Origin: Platanthera guangdongensis
Lineage: Eukaryota; Streptophyta; Magnoliopsida; Asparagales; Orchidaceae
Reading direction: 5' to 3'
Assembly: GCA_039583875.1 (NCBI GenBank)
Contig: CM077157.1
Location: 76,322,346-76,386,345 of the forward strand
Length of the DNA stretch: 64,000 nucleotides
Under the pieces are notes generated by a model. That model was not told the DNA's origin. It saw nothing but the letters and a program-made list of their open reading frames with translations, and made no database searches. Both the position numbers and the translations under genes were made by a program. Shown here one piece after another: positions 45,497 through 58,136 of the stretch (its first letter is position 1; the number at the start of each line of letters is the position of its first letter).

Positions 45497-46209
45497 TGGT
45501 ATCAGAGGACACGGTCATTTCCTCCTGATTCTGTGCGCCCTCTGTTGTTCGCGACCTGTTTTCCGCGTTCTGCGACTTGGTTCGCGGCTTGCCCTATCTT
45601 CTATCCGCGCGGCTTGTTTCTATCCGCGCGGCTTGTTTCTGTCCGCCGCCCAGTTCGCGCGGCTTGCTTCTTCTTGGTTCTCTTCTCCTACTCTTTGTCG
45701 CAGCGACCTGTTTCGTTGTCGCCGCGCTCCTTGTTCTTTCTTGCCTCTCCGACTTCCTAGTCGTTGCGGTCTGTCTCTGTCCGCGTGTCTTGTCTCTATA
45801 CTCGCGGTTTGCTGCTGTGATCTGCCTGACCGTGCGGGTTGTTCCTTTTTCACCCGCATCTTGGTCGCGGTCACCTGTTCTTCTCTTCTCTTCTGTTCGC
45901 TCGGTCTTCTCAGTCCGCGCGACCTCTTTCCCGCTGGACCTTTGCCTGCTTTTTCGCCGCTTTCTTCTTGTTGTCGTCTACCCGCTCCTGCTTGCTAGTC
46001 GCCTCGGCCTCATCTTTGGCCGTGCGACTTGTTCTCCTCTGTTCGCCTGACTTTTTTCAGGTCGTGCGACTTCTTCCCCTCTGCTTTGCTCGGCTTCTTG
46101 GAAGCGGCCTTTCTAGCCGCCCGACCTATTTTCTGGTCGCCCGGCTTGGTGCTCTATTCTCTTCTCGCGGCTTGTTCTTCTCGTCGCGGTTTGCTACTCT
46201 CTTGCTTCC
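45497..46209 (+). other. Copia-C PBS and gag-replacing repeat leader
   Basis: PBS tggtatcagaggac (45497-45510). From about 45540 the sequence is a degenerate array of CGCGGCTTGTTCT-like units in pyrimidine-rich spacers, at least a dozen by eye. The same CCGCGCGGCTTGTGCGG motif occurs in this element's LTR (45281-45300). Open frames here are by-products of the composition and do not resemble gag. Confidence 0.75.
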
Positions 46210-49200
46210 ATGGCTTTCTCCTCCAGCCTGTCCGCCTCCGTGGTCACCTCTTCTGGTAGTGCTCATGTTGTGACTCGCGGAGGATGGCTCATCGACTCTG
46301 GTGCAACAAGTCATATGACCGGCAACCCTCAATGTTTCTCTCTACTTGACACACAGGCTCAGTTGCCCCCGGTCATTGTCGCTGATGGATCTCCCTCCCC
46401 GGTCCATGGGACGGGCATGGTTCAAGTCACTCCATCTCTCTGCTTGGCTGATACCCTCTATGTGCCCAAGTTTCCGTGCAATTTATTATCGGTTACTTCT
46501 TTATGCAAGCAACTACGGTGTTCTGTCACATTCACCCCTACCTCTTGTGTTTTTCAGGATCCGGACTCCCAACGGACGATTGCTACCGGGACTGAGAGTG
46601 GTGGCCTCTACTTCCTCGACAACGTTTCTGCTCTATCCGTCTTCTCCTCCTCCTCTACAGATCTTCTCCAATGGCATCTTCGCCTTGGACATGCTCCTCC
46701 CCGCATTCTACGTCAGCTCCTGCCGCACCTCCCTCCTCATCATCCTCCTCTAAACTGTGATGCATGTCAACTTGGCAAACATCACCGCTCCTCCTTCCCA
46801 CCAACGCAAAGTCGGGGCTCTTCCCAACCGTTCGACCTCGTTCACTCTGACATATGGGGTCCCGCTCCTACCCTCACCATCGGTCGGGGCAGTTCCTATT
46901 TTGTCACCTTCATTGATGATTTCTCTCGGGCTACGTGAGTCTATCTTCTTAAAGATCGCTCCGAGTTGTTCTCTATTTGGACCTCCTTTTATTCGATGGT
47001 TAAAACTCAGTTTGCTACATCTATTAAAATCCTTCGTTCTGACAATGCTAAGGAGTATCTTAGCCACGACTTCTCCTCCTTTTGCACTCACCATGGTGTT
47101 ATTCGTCAAACCAGCTGTGTCTACACTTCCCAACAAAATGGGGTGGCGGAACGCAAAAACCGTCACCTCCTTGATGTCGCTCGCACTATGATGAATCAAA
47201 TGCATGTTCCTCGCTCCTATTGGGGCTATGCTGTCCTTCTCTCCTGCTATCTCATCAATCGCCTTCCCTCCACCGTTCTCCACGGTGCTACCCCCTTCTC
47301 CATTCTTTATCCGGACAAGGATCCCTTTCCTCTTCCTCTACACATCTTTGGGTGCACTGCTTTTGTGCACTCTCCCGCTGCCACTCGTGATAAACTCTCA
47401 CCCCGTGCCACCAAATGTGTCTTTCTGGGCTACTCTTCCACTCAGAATGGCTATTGTTGCTTTGACCCTGTTACCCGCAAGCAATTTGTCTCTGCAGATG
47501 TCACCTTCTTTGCCAATGCATCTTACTTCTCTCCCGCTTCCTCTTCTCCTCCTCCTGCTCCTCCTTCTCATACCAACCAATCCCTTCCCTCTGCTCCCAC
47601 TGAGGTTCCGCCCTCTCCACCCACTCCACCGCCTTCCCCATCCTCCTCATCTCCACCCTCTACTCCGCTTTCTCCCTCCACTCCGCTGCCATCTCTCTCT
47701 AATCCCGGGCCAGCTCTCTCCACCACGGATACTCTGGAAACTGAGGCTCCTGCTGACCTGGATCTCCCGATTGCTCTTCACAAAGGGGTTCGGGCTTGTA
47801 CCCACCATCCTCTTGCTGCGGTTGTTTCCTACGATCGCCTTACCCCTGCTCGCCGGGCCTTTGCCCTGGCTATCTCGGCCACTACCACCCCCCGTTCCTA
47901 CCAGGAGGCCCTTACTATTCCTCACTGGAAAGTTGCCATGGATGAGGAGATTGCTACTCTCACTGAACGGGGTACCTGTACCCTTGTTCCGCCTCCTTTC
48001 GGCACCGATGTTGTTGGTTGTCGCTGGGTCTTCGTGGTGAAGTTTCTCCCGGATGGTAGTGTGGATCGTTATAAGGCTCGCCTGGTTGCCAAGGGTTTTA
48101 CCCAAACTTATGGGGTTGATTACTTTGACACTTTCTCGCCCGTGGCTCGCCTCAGCACTATTCGGGTTCTTCTCTCTGTAGCTGTCAACAGGGATTGGCC
48201 CATCTCGCAGCTAGATGTTATGAATGCCTTCCTCTATGGAGATCTGCAGGAAGCTGTTTACATGGAGCAACCTCCCGGGTATGTTGCTCAGGGGGAGACA
48301 CGGGTATGCCGGCTAAAGAAGGCTATCTATGGCCTCAAGCAGAGTCCTCGTGCCTGGTTTGACAAATTCAGTGGCATTGTTGCGGCCATTGGTTTTACAC
48401 GAAGCTCAGCAGATCACTCCTTGTTTGTTCGGAAAACCGCCTCTGGTCTTGTTGTTCTTGCGGTTTATGTTGATGACATTCTTCTTACTGGCGATGACCA
48501 GGATGGGATACTGATGACCAAGAAACACCTTCGTCAACATCTGGTTACAAAGGATATGGGCTCCCCGAAATACTTTCTGGGGATTGAAATCTCTAGAAAG
48601 CCCAACTCCATGGTCCTTTCATAACGGAAGTATGCTCTTGATCTTTTAAAGGATGCAGGACTCACTGGTGCTAAACCTGCACGTTGTCCTATGGCTGCTG
48701 GAGAAGACAAAACTTGGACAGATGACTCACCTCTTCTCTCTGATCTTACGAGATACCGGCGTCTGGTGGGCAAGCTCATATATCTCACGGTAACCAGACC
48801 CGACATCTCCTATGCTATTGGCAAGGTGAGCCAGTTCATGCAAGCTCCGAGGGAGTGTCATCTACAATCTGCTCTGAGGATATTAGAGTATATTAAAGCT
48901 GCTCCAGGGAAAGGACTCCTATTTCAGAAGAATGGTCACCTAAGGGTTGAAGCTTACTCTGATTCAAGCTATGCGGATGACAAAGGGGACCGCAAATCGA
49001 CTTCAAGTTTCTGCACATTTGTTGGAGGCAATCTTGTGAGTTGGAAGAGCAAGAAACAGTCTGTCGTTTCCAGGTCTAGTGCAGAGGCTGAATATCGTAG
49101 CATGGCGTCGACTACATGTGAGTTGAAGTGGTTGCGGGCTCTCATGCTTGACTTAGGAGAGGTTTACAACTATCCTCTTCCTATGTTCTGTGACAATAAG

Positions 49201-49424
49201 GCCGCGATACACATTTCCAAAAATCCGGTCTTTCATGAGAGAACAAAACACATAGAAGTCGACTGTCATTTTATTCGAGAAGAAATATTGAAGAAACTAG
49301 ATTTGCACTCCATTTGTCACGTCCGACAATGAGTTGGCAGACGTCTTCACCAAGCCAGTGTCCGCTTCCTTTTTCCACATCTGTGACAAGCTGGGCATGA
49401 TCGATATATATGCTCCAGCTTGAG
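46210..49424 (+). pseudogene. pol: Pol of Copia-C (PR-INT-RT-RNase H), nearly intact
   Basis: Starts at ATG 46210, about 25 codons before the protease motif WLIDSGATSHMTG. Integrase zinc region (WHLRLGHAP, CDACQLGKH), core (DIWGPAP, FIDDFSRAT, SDNAKEYL), a Pro/Ser linker (47540-47720), RT (ARLVAKGFTQTYGVDYFDTF, QLDVMNAFLYGDL, YVDDILLTGDD), RNase H (YSDSSYADD, KSTSSFCTFVGG, SSAEAEYRSMA, RTKHIEVDCHFIRE). Defects: TGA 46936-46938 (from TGG), TAA 48622-48624 (from CAA) and a one-base frameshift near 49313; it ends at TGA 49424 in the purine tract. The lone ATG just before protease means pol would be made without gag. Confidence 0.93.
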
Positions 49425-49430
49425 GGGGAG
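49421..49430 (+). other. Copia-C polypurine tract
   Basis: tgaGGGGGAG directly before the 3' LTR; it overlaps the pol stop codon. Confidence 0.88.
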
Positions 49431-49811
49431 TGTTGGAGTTAGTGACCGGGCGGTCTGGCGGTTTGTCTTGGCGGGTTGAAGACCGCGCGGTCTGGCGGTT
49501 TGTCTCAGTCGGTTTGGAGACCGGGCGGTCTGGCGGTCTACCCTGGCAGTCTCTCTTCCTCTCTGGTGGTAGCCGTGCGGTTAGCCCTGCTGTCTAACCG
49601 CGCGGCTTGTGCGGTTTGTTTTGTATAGTCCGCTTGTCCTGTAAATTATAGTCCCACATCTCTTATTTGTATTCTCTCATCTCTCCTCCATTCTATATAA
49701 AGGAGGGCATACCTTTGTAATAGATACCTTTTTTGGATAATAAAATTTCAATTATTCAAAAGTTTATTCGCTTGTTCTCTACTTTTCGCTTCTTGTCTCT
49801 ACTTTCTAACA
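49431..49811 (+). repeat. Copia-C 3' LTR (381 bp)
   Basis: Near-identical to the 5' LTR; the one difference I found is cggcttgg versus cggtttgg. TATATAAA at 49694-49701. Confidence 0.95.
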
Positions 49812-52355
49812 ATATTCATGTAGCGCGACCCATCAGGAGCTCAAACCGCTACCCATAATTATGTTTTTGTAGAAGTCCAGACACCTGCAAAAATTTAGCC
49901 TTAATAACTTTTTCGTCATTGAAATTCTTCCATAAAAAATTGTATCATGCCAATTACTTAAGAAAAAACATAGTGTAATTAAACAATACCTTAATTAAAT
50001 TAAGAGCAAGGTTGGTTCCCAGAAGCATATATCATTAAAACCTCATATTCCTTTGGCCTAGAAAAGGGGGTACCAAAGATTGCATTTCTATCTTCAATTG
50101 TTGAAACCTATGGCTTGTAGCTGTCAATGGGTATCAACCCATTACTAATGATGAATAGGAGCTGGACGACCACATTCTTCAATAAGATGTGGGGAAACAA
50201 TCTTGACAGGGAAGTTTTTGTGATTTCAAAGTAAGAGGAGTGCATATGGAAGAATGTTGTCTTTATGTAGGACTAAAGATTCTTTTCCTCTCAACAATGG
50301 AATGATCTAAACTTCCGCATGCATGTATGTTCTTTAACTTTTCTACACCCTTATTTTATCTATGTGCAAAACTCTTTTGATTGCTCACAAAGTTCTAGGT
50401 TATTCTGCACATAGCTCAAAAATATTTTAAAACATTCTTAAGCAATATGGAAAACTCTAGTTTAGTTTACACTTAAGCAATCTAAAACTTTCTAGGAGAC
50501 CATAGAGTAATTCTACACCTTAAACATACCTAAGCAAACTATGATGCTTCCGTTGTTGAGAAAATGAGGCTAAATAATCTAGACAAAAAACATAACATAA
50601 AATCGGAGAACACAAAGAAAACAAATTCCAAGTGTAAATGCGTCAGATTTTTTGGGAGGAAGTGGAATGTGAGTATTCAAATAACCACATGGAAATCATT
50701 AAATACTCAGAAATCACTAAATCACATATTCTGAAAATCAAAGAAGGCTTTTCTAAAGTTATGGTAACTTCAAAATTCCTCTACTATAACTTTAGATGGA
50801 AAATTAGAGAACCAAAAAACTTATAGAGGAAATGACTAATTGGCAATGTAAATTACATGGTCTGAAGACGACCCAAGTATTATAAAATAAATGTCACAAA
50901 ATGGCTAATTGCCAATGTAAATTTTATGGTGAGAATGTGACCATAAATTTTAGAAGAATGTCACGGAAAATTTAGAGGAATCTCACCACGATTTCGCTGC
51001 TCATAATCAATATAATTGCTAGAAACACTGTTAATCAAAACAAGACACTGAACAATAATCAACAAACTATGTAAATACATCAGGAAATCATCTAAGTGCA
51101 TATGGAAGTGGTTGCCTGTAAACAAAGTTGACTCTAACTCTAAAATGATGTCAATTTATGCTTGCTTGTAAACAAAGTTGAATCTAACTCACAATACATA
51201 GAAGAGGAAGACCTGAAATCGGAAGCCTGGAGTCTAACGAACGGTGAAATCGGGAGCCTGCAGTAGGTTGAAATTGGGAGGTGAAACTCAGAACCTAGCC
51301 TTGCAGGAGGGGATCGCCGGAGCCCTAGGAGGGCTCTAGAAGCAGAATCAGCGATCGGCGGAGCTTCCCTGGAGGTTTCCGTCGAAGAGGTTGAAAGATG
51401 GATGCAGTATGGCTTTAAGAGGCACTGAAGTTAGGAAACATTGATGGCGTGAGGTGGTGGCGATATGAGCCTTCCGCCGGGAATAACGGTTGCTGGAGTT
51501 GGGTACTTTCGTCCGGGAGAGAGGAGATCGGGAAGCTAGGGCAGCACCGGTCGGTGTGGGCGTCAATTTTTTCCTGCGATAATGAGAATTGCGCTAATGG
51601 GGGACAAATGGGAATCGCGAAAGCTATCGGGGTGGGGGGGGGGCGCCAGGTTCTACTCTGGTATGATGGGAAAAAAGGGGGGAGGTGTATGGAAGAGAAA
51701 GAAAAAGAGGGGTGTGGGAAGAAAAGGCGGGGGGGGGGGGGCAAGGGAGTTAGGTTGCCTTTCTCTATTTTATTTTAATTTTTTTTTATTAAATGATTTT
51801 TGTCCTTGATGCTTTTCTCTTTTCACGAATCAAGCTGTGTTTTCATTTCTTGTCCTAGTTGTTTTTGGAGGGCAGGTGTTTGTTTAAATTACTAAGATAA
51901 TTTTTTTCTTGTCTTTGAGCTTTATATACAATATGGTATAGTTTTACAAGGGTTTTTTTGTTTGAATCAATAGTTTCATATAAAAAATAAAAAAATATGT
52001 GCTAATTCCTGATTTGCATGTGCATTTGATCTTTTGATTTTAAAAAATATGCGTTTTTGATTGAGAAAGACATGCTTATATATGGTTTTTAAGTTTTTGG
52101 TTCCCTAAAAGAAGATTGTTGTGTGTGTTGTTTCTCTTAGCAAAACTTTTATTTACTTTAGAAGGTGAAACTTGAATTTGGAGACACAATTCTAATTTAA
52201 GAAGGTACAATACCTACAAAAAATTTGCTGATAATCACCATCAAATAATTTTGATCCTAAAATTAGCTAGCATTAAAATTGTTGCATATTTTGATGTTAT
52301 TAAATGTCAAACATTAAAAGTAAAAATATTAATAATAAATTATTTTGTTGAAAAT
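49812..52355. repeat. Tandem unit copy 1, right part
   Basis: Matches copy 2 at 55604-58136. It holds a decayed BASS3-like exon (to 49884; minus-strand acceptor tttttgcAG, then VSG and later GLSS*WVAL, resembling VSGAQLSSYASFLSKGDVAL), possible further remnants at 50027-50230, and the first-exon-like block 51340-51570. Poly-G runs at about 51637 and 51728. Confidence 0.88.
51340..51570 (-). pseudogene. Possible first exon with transit-peptide-like composition
   Basis: Minus-strand frame rich in Ser, Arg and Pro (SPLSRTKVPNSSNRYSRR, later HPSFNLFDGNLQGSSADR), kept open in all three copies (57125-57397 and 62910-63212). Composition suits a chloroplast transit peptide, and the place is right for the 5' end of the BASS3-like gene, but I cannot show homology here. 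Confidence 0.3.
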
Positions 52356-55300
52356 TTGATGATTATTTATTTATTTTGAATCAATTAGCAATAAAAATAT
52401 ATTGTGCAATTTTGTTTTAATAATAATATTATATGACACAATGTTAAAATAATTTTATTTTTGATTATGGGTGATTGACAAATTAATTACTAACAATACT
52501 ATTTTCATCAAAACAACACATAATTTTTTAATAAGTAACACTATAATTAAAAGACATACATGATTAAATATATTTGATGCATACTCAATATTGAGATATA
52601 ACCAAACTTTCATACATTAACAAACTTTCATACACCATGGAACTTGTTTTCATATATCAACAAACAAATTACATATATTATCGAACTTTCATATATACAT
52701 CATCATACTTTCATAAATATACATCATCAAACTTTCATTTATACATTAGGATCAAAGTTTTAATATATAACCAAAACAACAATATATTTCACTTTGTTTG
52801 TTCTATTAGTGTGAGTAAACACTTTTTTCATGATGCACCGATATATCTTCATTATCCTTACACAGCAATGAAAAAAACATAACAGTCTTGTATGTCAATT
52901 ATAAGCATGTGCACAAATCTTGTAAAAAATATACACAGTAAAAAAATAATATTACATGAAATCTTGTATACATGCACACAAATGTACACACAGTAAAAGA
53001 AAAACAAGACATCATAATTCAAATTTACATGTAAAGTTGACTACTTCCCTCACCAATGCTCACTCTAAGTACATATAATAACCTTCTCCTACTATCAAGT
53101 CATCCAATAACAAGCAATTCCAAGCAATAACTGCTAGTATATGTAGTTATTTTCTGCTCGCATAGTAAATTTATGATGAACATGAATTTCGTATAATTTC
53201 TGCAAAGTTAGAGACGAGGTGACCCTAAAGGAAAAATATAACATTGTTGATCAACAATTAACTCAAGCAAGCCTGCTTTTAAGTTAACAGGTATTACATA
53301 TTTTGTGCAACCAATCTCAACCAATTCACTTTGAATAACAAGTGCATTACAATTCAAATTCTGTAAACATAAATCTTATAAAAAGCCAATGTTTACAAAG
53401 TACATTGGATATAAAACACAAGCATGTCCAGAAGAAGAGTAAATATCAAAGACCCATGAATCAGTGGACAACGGCTAATAACTGGACTCCAAATTCCTAC
53501 ATGCGTTATTTTATATGGTACATTAATCTAGTTTAGGAATCCAATAACATTGAACAAAATACTAAAACAAACAGAGTTATGAAAATGAGAGGAGCATTAC
53601 CATCCCATTGGAAATCACTCTAGTAGTGGTATATCCCCATGCCCAATCCCCAATTCCATGCCTGGAGACCCTGAAATCAGACCTTATAAGTTTCGCTTTC
53701 AGTTAATGTGATTAAATGCTTTAAAGTTTGTTAAAAGTATTTATTTTAGCTCGTATAATTGTATCGCATCAAATTCGATCGAAGATCTTTGTATATTGCC
53801 CCCTCTCCCTGAAAAGGTCCTGTCACTACATGTAGAAGCATGGTAAGTTACAACATCATAAAAAAATTCTTTAAGGAACTTTTAACTTCATCATTATGAG
53901 GGGAACACGTGTGATTAATAGCTCCATCCATTTGAAGCAATTGCACTATATATGGTCAAAATTTCAAATCATAACCCTGTAATAAAGTAGAATTAACCCA
54001 TTATATATTCATAAACATCAATAGAATATGTGGAACATGTGTGCTTAATTGCATAAAAAAACTCAAATTTTCATCATCAGTACATGTCCTGAAGGGGAAT
54101 CAGAGTAATTCATCATGTACCGATCACATGTCAAAAAATGCATAAGTAATGAAGAAGACATCATCAAACACTACCATGACAACAAAGCATGCCAAAATTG
54201 AACAAAACATCCTCAAATGTGCAGCAAATCCAAAATTTACTCAATGTGTATAAATCTTTAAACTCATTGAAGGAAATACAAAATTATATGTGAAGAAGAA
54301 TATTAAATGAAAATATCATTTATGTTAATGACATGTTTAGACAAGATCTAAAACATTTTCATCGTACCTTTTCGAGGAGTCATTAAAGGCTTCTTATCAA
54401 GGTTATGGGTTCGAGACCCTGCGGCAACAATGCACCGTGCTGATAAACAGGCAGGAGAGGCTTTGGGGTGTACGACCTGCAGGCCTTATAGATTCCGGCT
54501 GTACCACCGTGGCGCCATGGGTCCTCCATGGGCTGCTGGTGGGCCGGGCGGCGCTAGGGGTCCTTCCAGTAAGATCTTTACTGGGTGCATGATATCATTC
54601 GATAAAGCTATGGATTCATCTAAACATATAACATGAATTTTATTAGGAAGTTAAACATGAGTGCAAGAGGAGTTGTGGGCATGATATCATTTGGTATAGA
54701 CATGTATACATATCTAGACGTGCATAACACAGAAAATGCATTAAAGAAGTGTTAAATGGGGATGAAGAGGAATGTAGCCGTGAACACAGATTGACTATTT
54801 GAATAACAAATACACAAATTTTCATATTCCTACTTTACTTTCATTTCAACATGCTTATTTCAGTAACATTTCACAGGACTAGTGACTTCAATATTGACCC
54901 AAAATTCACACCCATAATTCAACTTTGTTTTTAGGTACTTCCATTTTAACCACTCATGCTTAGATCAAAAGGTCATTGTCACCTCATCTAATTAAATCCA
55001 CATTGTTCTACATAAAGTACACTATATTCAAAGATTTAGTTATAACCAACAAAATAAAACATCTACAAATTGACAATTTGGGAACTTAAATGTACCTCAA
55101 AATGGCTTGGATGCCTAATATCCCAAAACAAAGGCGGCAAGATGGAAAACTACTACAAAAATAAGTAGTAGGAGACCTTCTGAAGATAGAATACGGCTCT
55201 TATTTATCGCCAGAGGGCTTCCAATACAAAGCGAGTCACAAAACATGGCAACAAAGGATATTATAGGTTGAACAACATTCACCACAGGTTTTGCATATGT

Positions 55301-58136
55301 ATTCAGGAGTAGGCCAGCAGTAACAGGAACAAGCACAACCTGAATATTCACTACATAGTAGCGTAGTAATCTAAAATAGAAGCTCATTTCTCAGTCCTAT
55401 TGGTAATTTAATGGCAATATAATGGTAATATCCAAGTGAAGGAATTTAGCAAGCTTATCACATTTCAGTATTGCAGAACCACATTGTGGTATTTCACGAA
55501 TGACTTCAATTTACGAATTTGTGCACTCTCGTAAACATTCGTTTGATCAAGAATGTAGTTGCGAGGAGTCTTAGCTGCTCTCGCCAACAACCTATTAAAT
55601 ATTCATGTAGCGCGACCCATCAGGAGCTCAAACTGCTACCCGTAATTATGTTTTTGTAGAAGTCCAGACACCTGCAAAAATTTAGCCTTAATAACTTTTT
55701 CGTCATTGAAATTCTTCCATAAAAAATTGTATCATGGCAATTACTTAAGAAACAACATAGCATAAATAAACAATACCTTCATTAAATTAAGAGCAAGGTT
55801 GGATCCCAGAAGCATATATCATGAAAACCTCATATTCCTTTGGCCTAGAAAAGGGGGGTACCAAAGATTGCATTTCTATCTTCAATTGTTGAAACCTATG
55901 GCTTGTAGCTGTCAATGGGTATCAACCCATAACTAATGATGAATAGGAGCTGGACGGCCACATTCTTCAATAAGATGTGGGGAAACAATGTTGACAGGGA
56001 AGTTTTTGTGATTTCAAAGTAAGAGGAGTGCATATGGAAGAATGTTGTCTTTATGTAGGACTAAAGATTCTTTTCCTCTCAACAATAGAATGATCTAAAC
56101 TTCCGCATGCATGTATGTTCTTTAACTTTTCTACACCCTTATTTTATCTATGTGCAAAACTCTTTTGATCTCTCACAAAGTTCTAGGTTGTTCTGCACAT
56201 AGCTCAAAAATATTTTAAAACATTCTTAAGCAATATGGAAAACTATAGTTTAGTTTACACTTAAGTAATCTAAAACTTTATAGGAGACCATAGAGTAATT
56301 CTACACCTTAAGCATACCTAAGCAAACTATGATGCTTCCGTTGTTGAGAACATGAGGCTAAATAATCTAGACAAAAAAAATAACATAAAATCGGAGAACA
56401 CAAAGAAAACAAATTCCAAGTGTAAATGCATCAGATTTTTTGGTAGGAAGTGGAATGTGAGTATTCAACTAACCATATGGAAATCATTAAATACTCAGAA
56501 ATCATTAAATCACATATTCTGAAAATCAAAGAACGCTTTTCTAAAGTTATGGTAACTTCAAAATTCCTCTACTATAACTTTAGATGGAAAATCAGAGAAC
56601 CAAAAAAGCTTATAAAGGAAATGACAAATTGGCAATGTAAATTACATGTTGTGAAGAGGACCCAAGTCTTATAAAAGAAATGTCACAAAATGGCTAATTG
56701 ACAAGGTAAATTTTATGGTGAGAATGTGACCCTAAATTTTAGAAGAATGTCACGGAAAATTTAGAGGAATCTCACCACGATTTCGCTGCTCATAATCAAT
56801 ATAATTGCTAGAAACACTGTTAATCAAAACAAGGCTCTGAACAATAATCATCAAACTATGTAAAGACATCAGGAAATCATCTAAGTGCATAAGGAAGTGG
56901 TTGCCTATAAACAAAGTTGACTCTAACTCTAAAATGATGTCAATTTATGCTTGCCTGTAAGCAAAGTTGACTTTAACTCACAATACATAGAAGAGGAAGA
57001 CCTGAAATCAGAAGCCTGGAGCCTAATGAACGGTGAAATTGGGAGCCTGCAGTAGGTTAAAATTGTTAGGCGAAACTCAGAAGCTAGCCTTGCAGGAGGG
57101 GGTCACCGGAGCCCTAGGAGGGCTCTAGAAGCAGAACCAGCGGTCGACGGAGCTTCCCTGGAGGTTTCCGTCGAAGAGGCTGAAAGATGGATGCAGTGTG
57201 GCTTTAGGAGGCACTGAAGTTAGGAAACATTGATGGCGTGAGGTGGTGGCGATGTGAGCCTTCCACCGGGAATAACGGTCACTGGAGTTGGGTGCTTTCG
57301 TCCGGGAAAGAGGAGATCGGGAAGCTAGGGCAGCGCCGGTAGGTGTGGGGGACAAATGTTTTCCTACGGGAATGAGAATTACGGTAATGGGGGACAAATG
57401 GGAATCGCGAAAGCTATCGGGGGGGGGGGGGGGGCGGGTTCTACTCTGGTATGAGGGGAAAAAAAGGGGGAGGGGTATGGAAGAGAAAGAAAAAGAGGGG
57501 GGGGGGGGAGAAAGGGAGTTAGGTTGCCTTTCTCTATTTTATTTTAATTTTTTTTATTAAATGATTTTTGTCCTTGATGCTTTTCTCTTTTCACGAATCA
57601 AGCTGTATTTTCATTTCTTGTCCTAGTTGTTTTTGGAGGGCAGGTGTTTGTTTAAATTACTAAGATAATTTTTTTCTTGTCTTTGAGCTTTATATACAAT
57701 ATGATATAGTTTTACAATGGTTTTTTTGTTTGAATCAATAGTTTCATATAAAAAAGAAAAAATATGTGCTAATTCCTGATTTGCATGTGCATTTGATCTT
57801 TTGATTTGGAAAAAAATGCGTTTTTGATTGAAAAAGACAGGCTTATATATGGTTTTTAAGTTTTTGGTTCCCTAAAAGAAGATTGTTGTGTGTGTATATG
57901 TGTGTGTTGTTTCTCTTAGCAAAAACTTTTTATTTACTTCAGAAGGTGAAACTTGAATTTGGAGACACAATTCTAATTTAAGAAGGTACAATACCTACAA
58001 AAAATTTCCTGATAATCACCATCAAATAATTTTGATCCTAAAATTAGCTAGCATTAAAATTGTTGCATATCTTGATGCTATTAAATGTCAAACATTAAAA
58101 GTAAAAATATTAATAATAAATTATTTTGATGATAAT
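52356..58136. repeat. Tandem unit copy 2 (complete, ~5.78 kb)
   Basis: Uninterrupted copy, so it shows the pre-insertion sequence at both the G1 site (53041) and the Copia-C site (about 55604). It carries the same exon remnants and SINE-like block (about 54370-54586). Poly-G runs near 57420 and 57498 vary in length from copy to copy. Apart from these remnants I see no gene. Confidence 0.93.
55096..55351 (-). pseudogene. BASS3-like transporter exon, copy 2
   Basis: Same exon as 44608-44863, with NTYAKPVVNVVQP matching BASS3 better than copy 1 does. A TGG-to-TAG change turns the GYW motif into a stop, so this copy cannot encode the full exon. Confidence 0.65.

Larger units (their letters stand above)
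45116..49811 (+). mobile_element. Copia-C: young Copia element with pol but no gag
   Basis: LTRs of 381 bp (45116-45496 and 49431-49811) appear to differ at a single base, with an exact duplication atatt (45111-45115 and 49812-49816). PBS tggtatcagaggac and a purine tract are in place. Between the PBS and protease there is a 700-bp pyrimidine-rich repeat leader instead of gag. RT reads YVDDILLTGDD, as in Ale/Retrofit-type elements. It inserted into an exon remnant of tandem copy 1, recently by LTR identity, so mobilisation in trans is likely. Confidence 0.93.

Noticed and set aside
47204..48105. 278-codon plus-strand and 152-codon minus-strand frames
   Set aside because: Shadows of the Copia-C pol frame in other reading frames.
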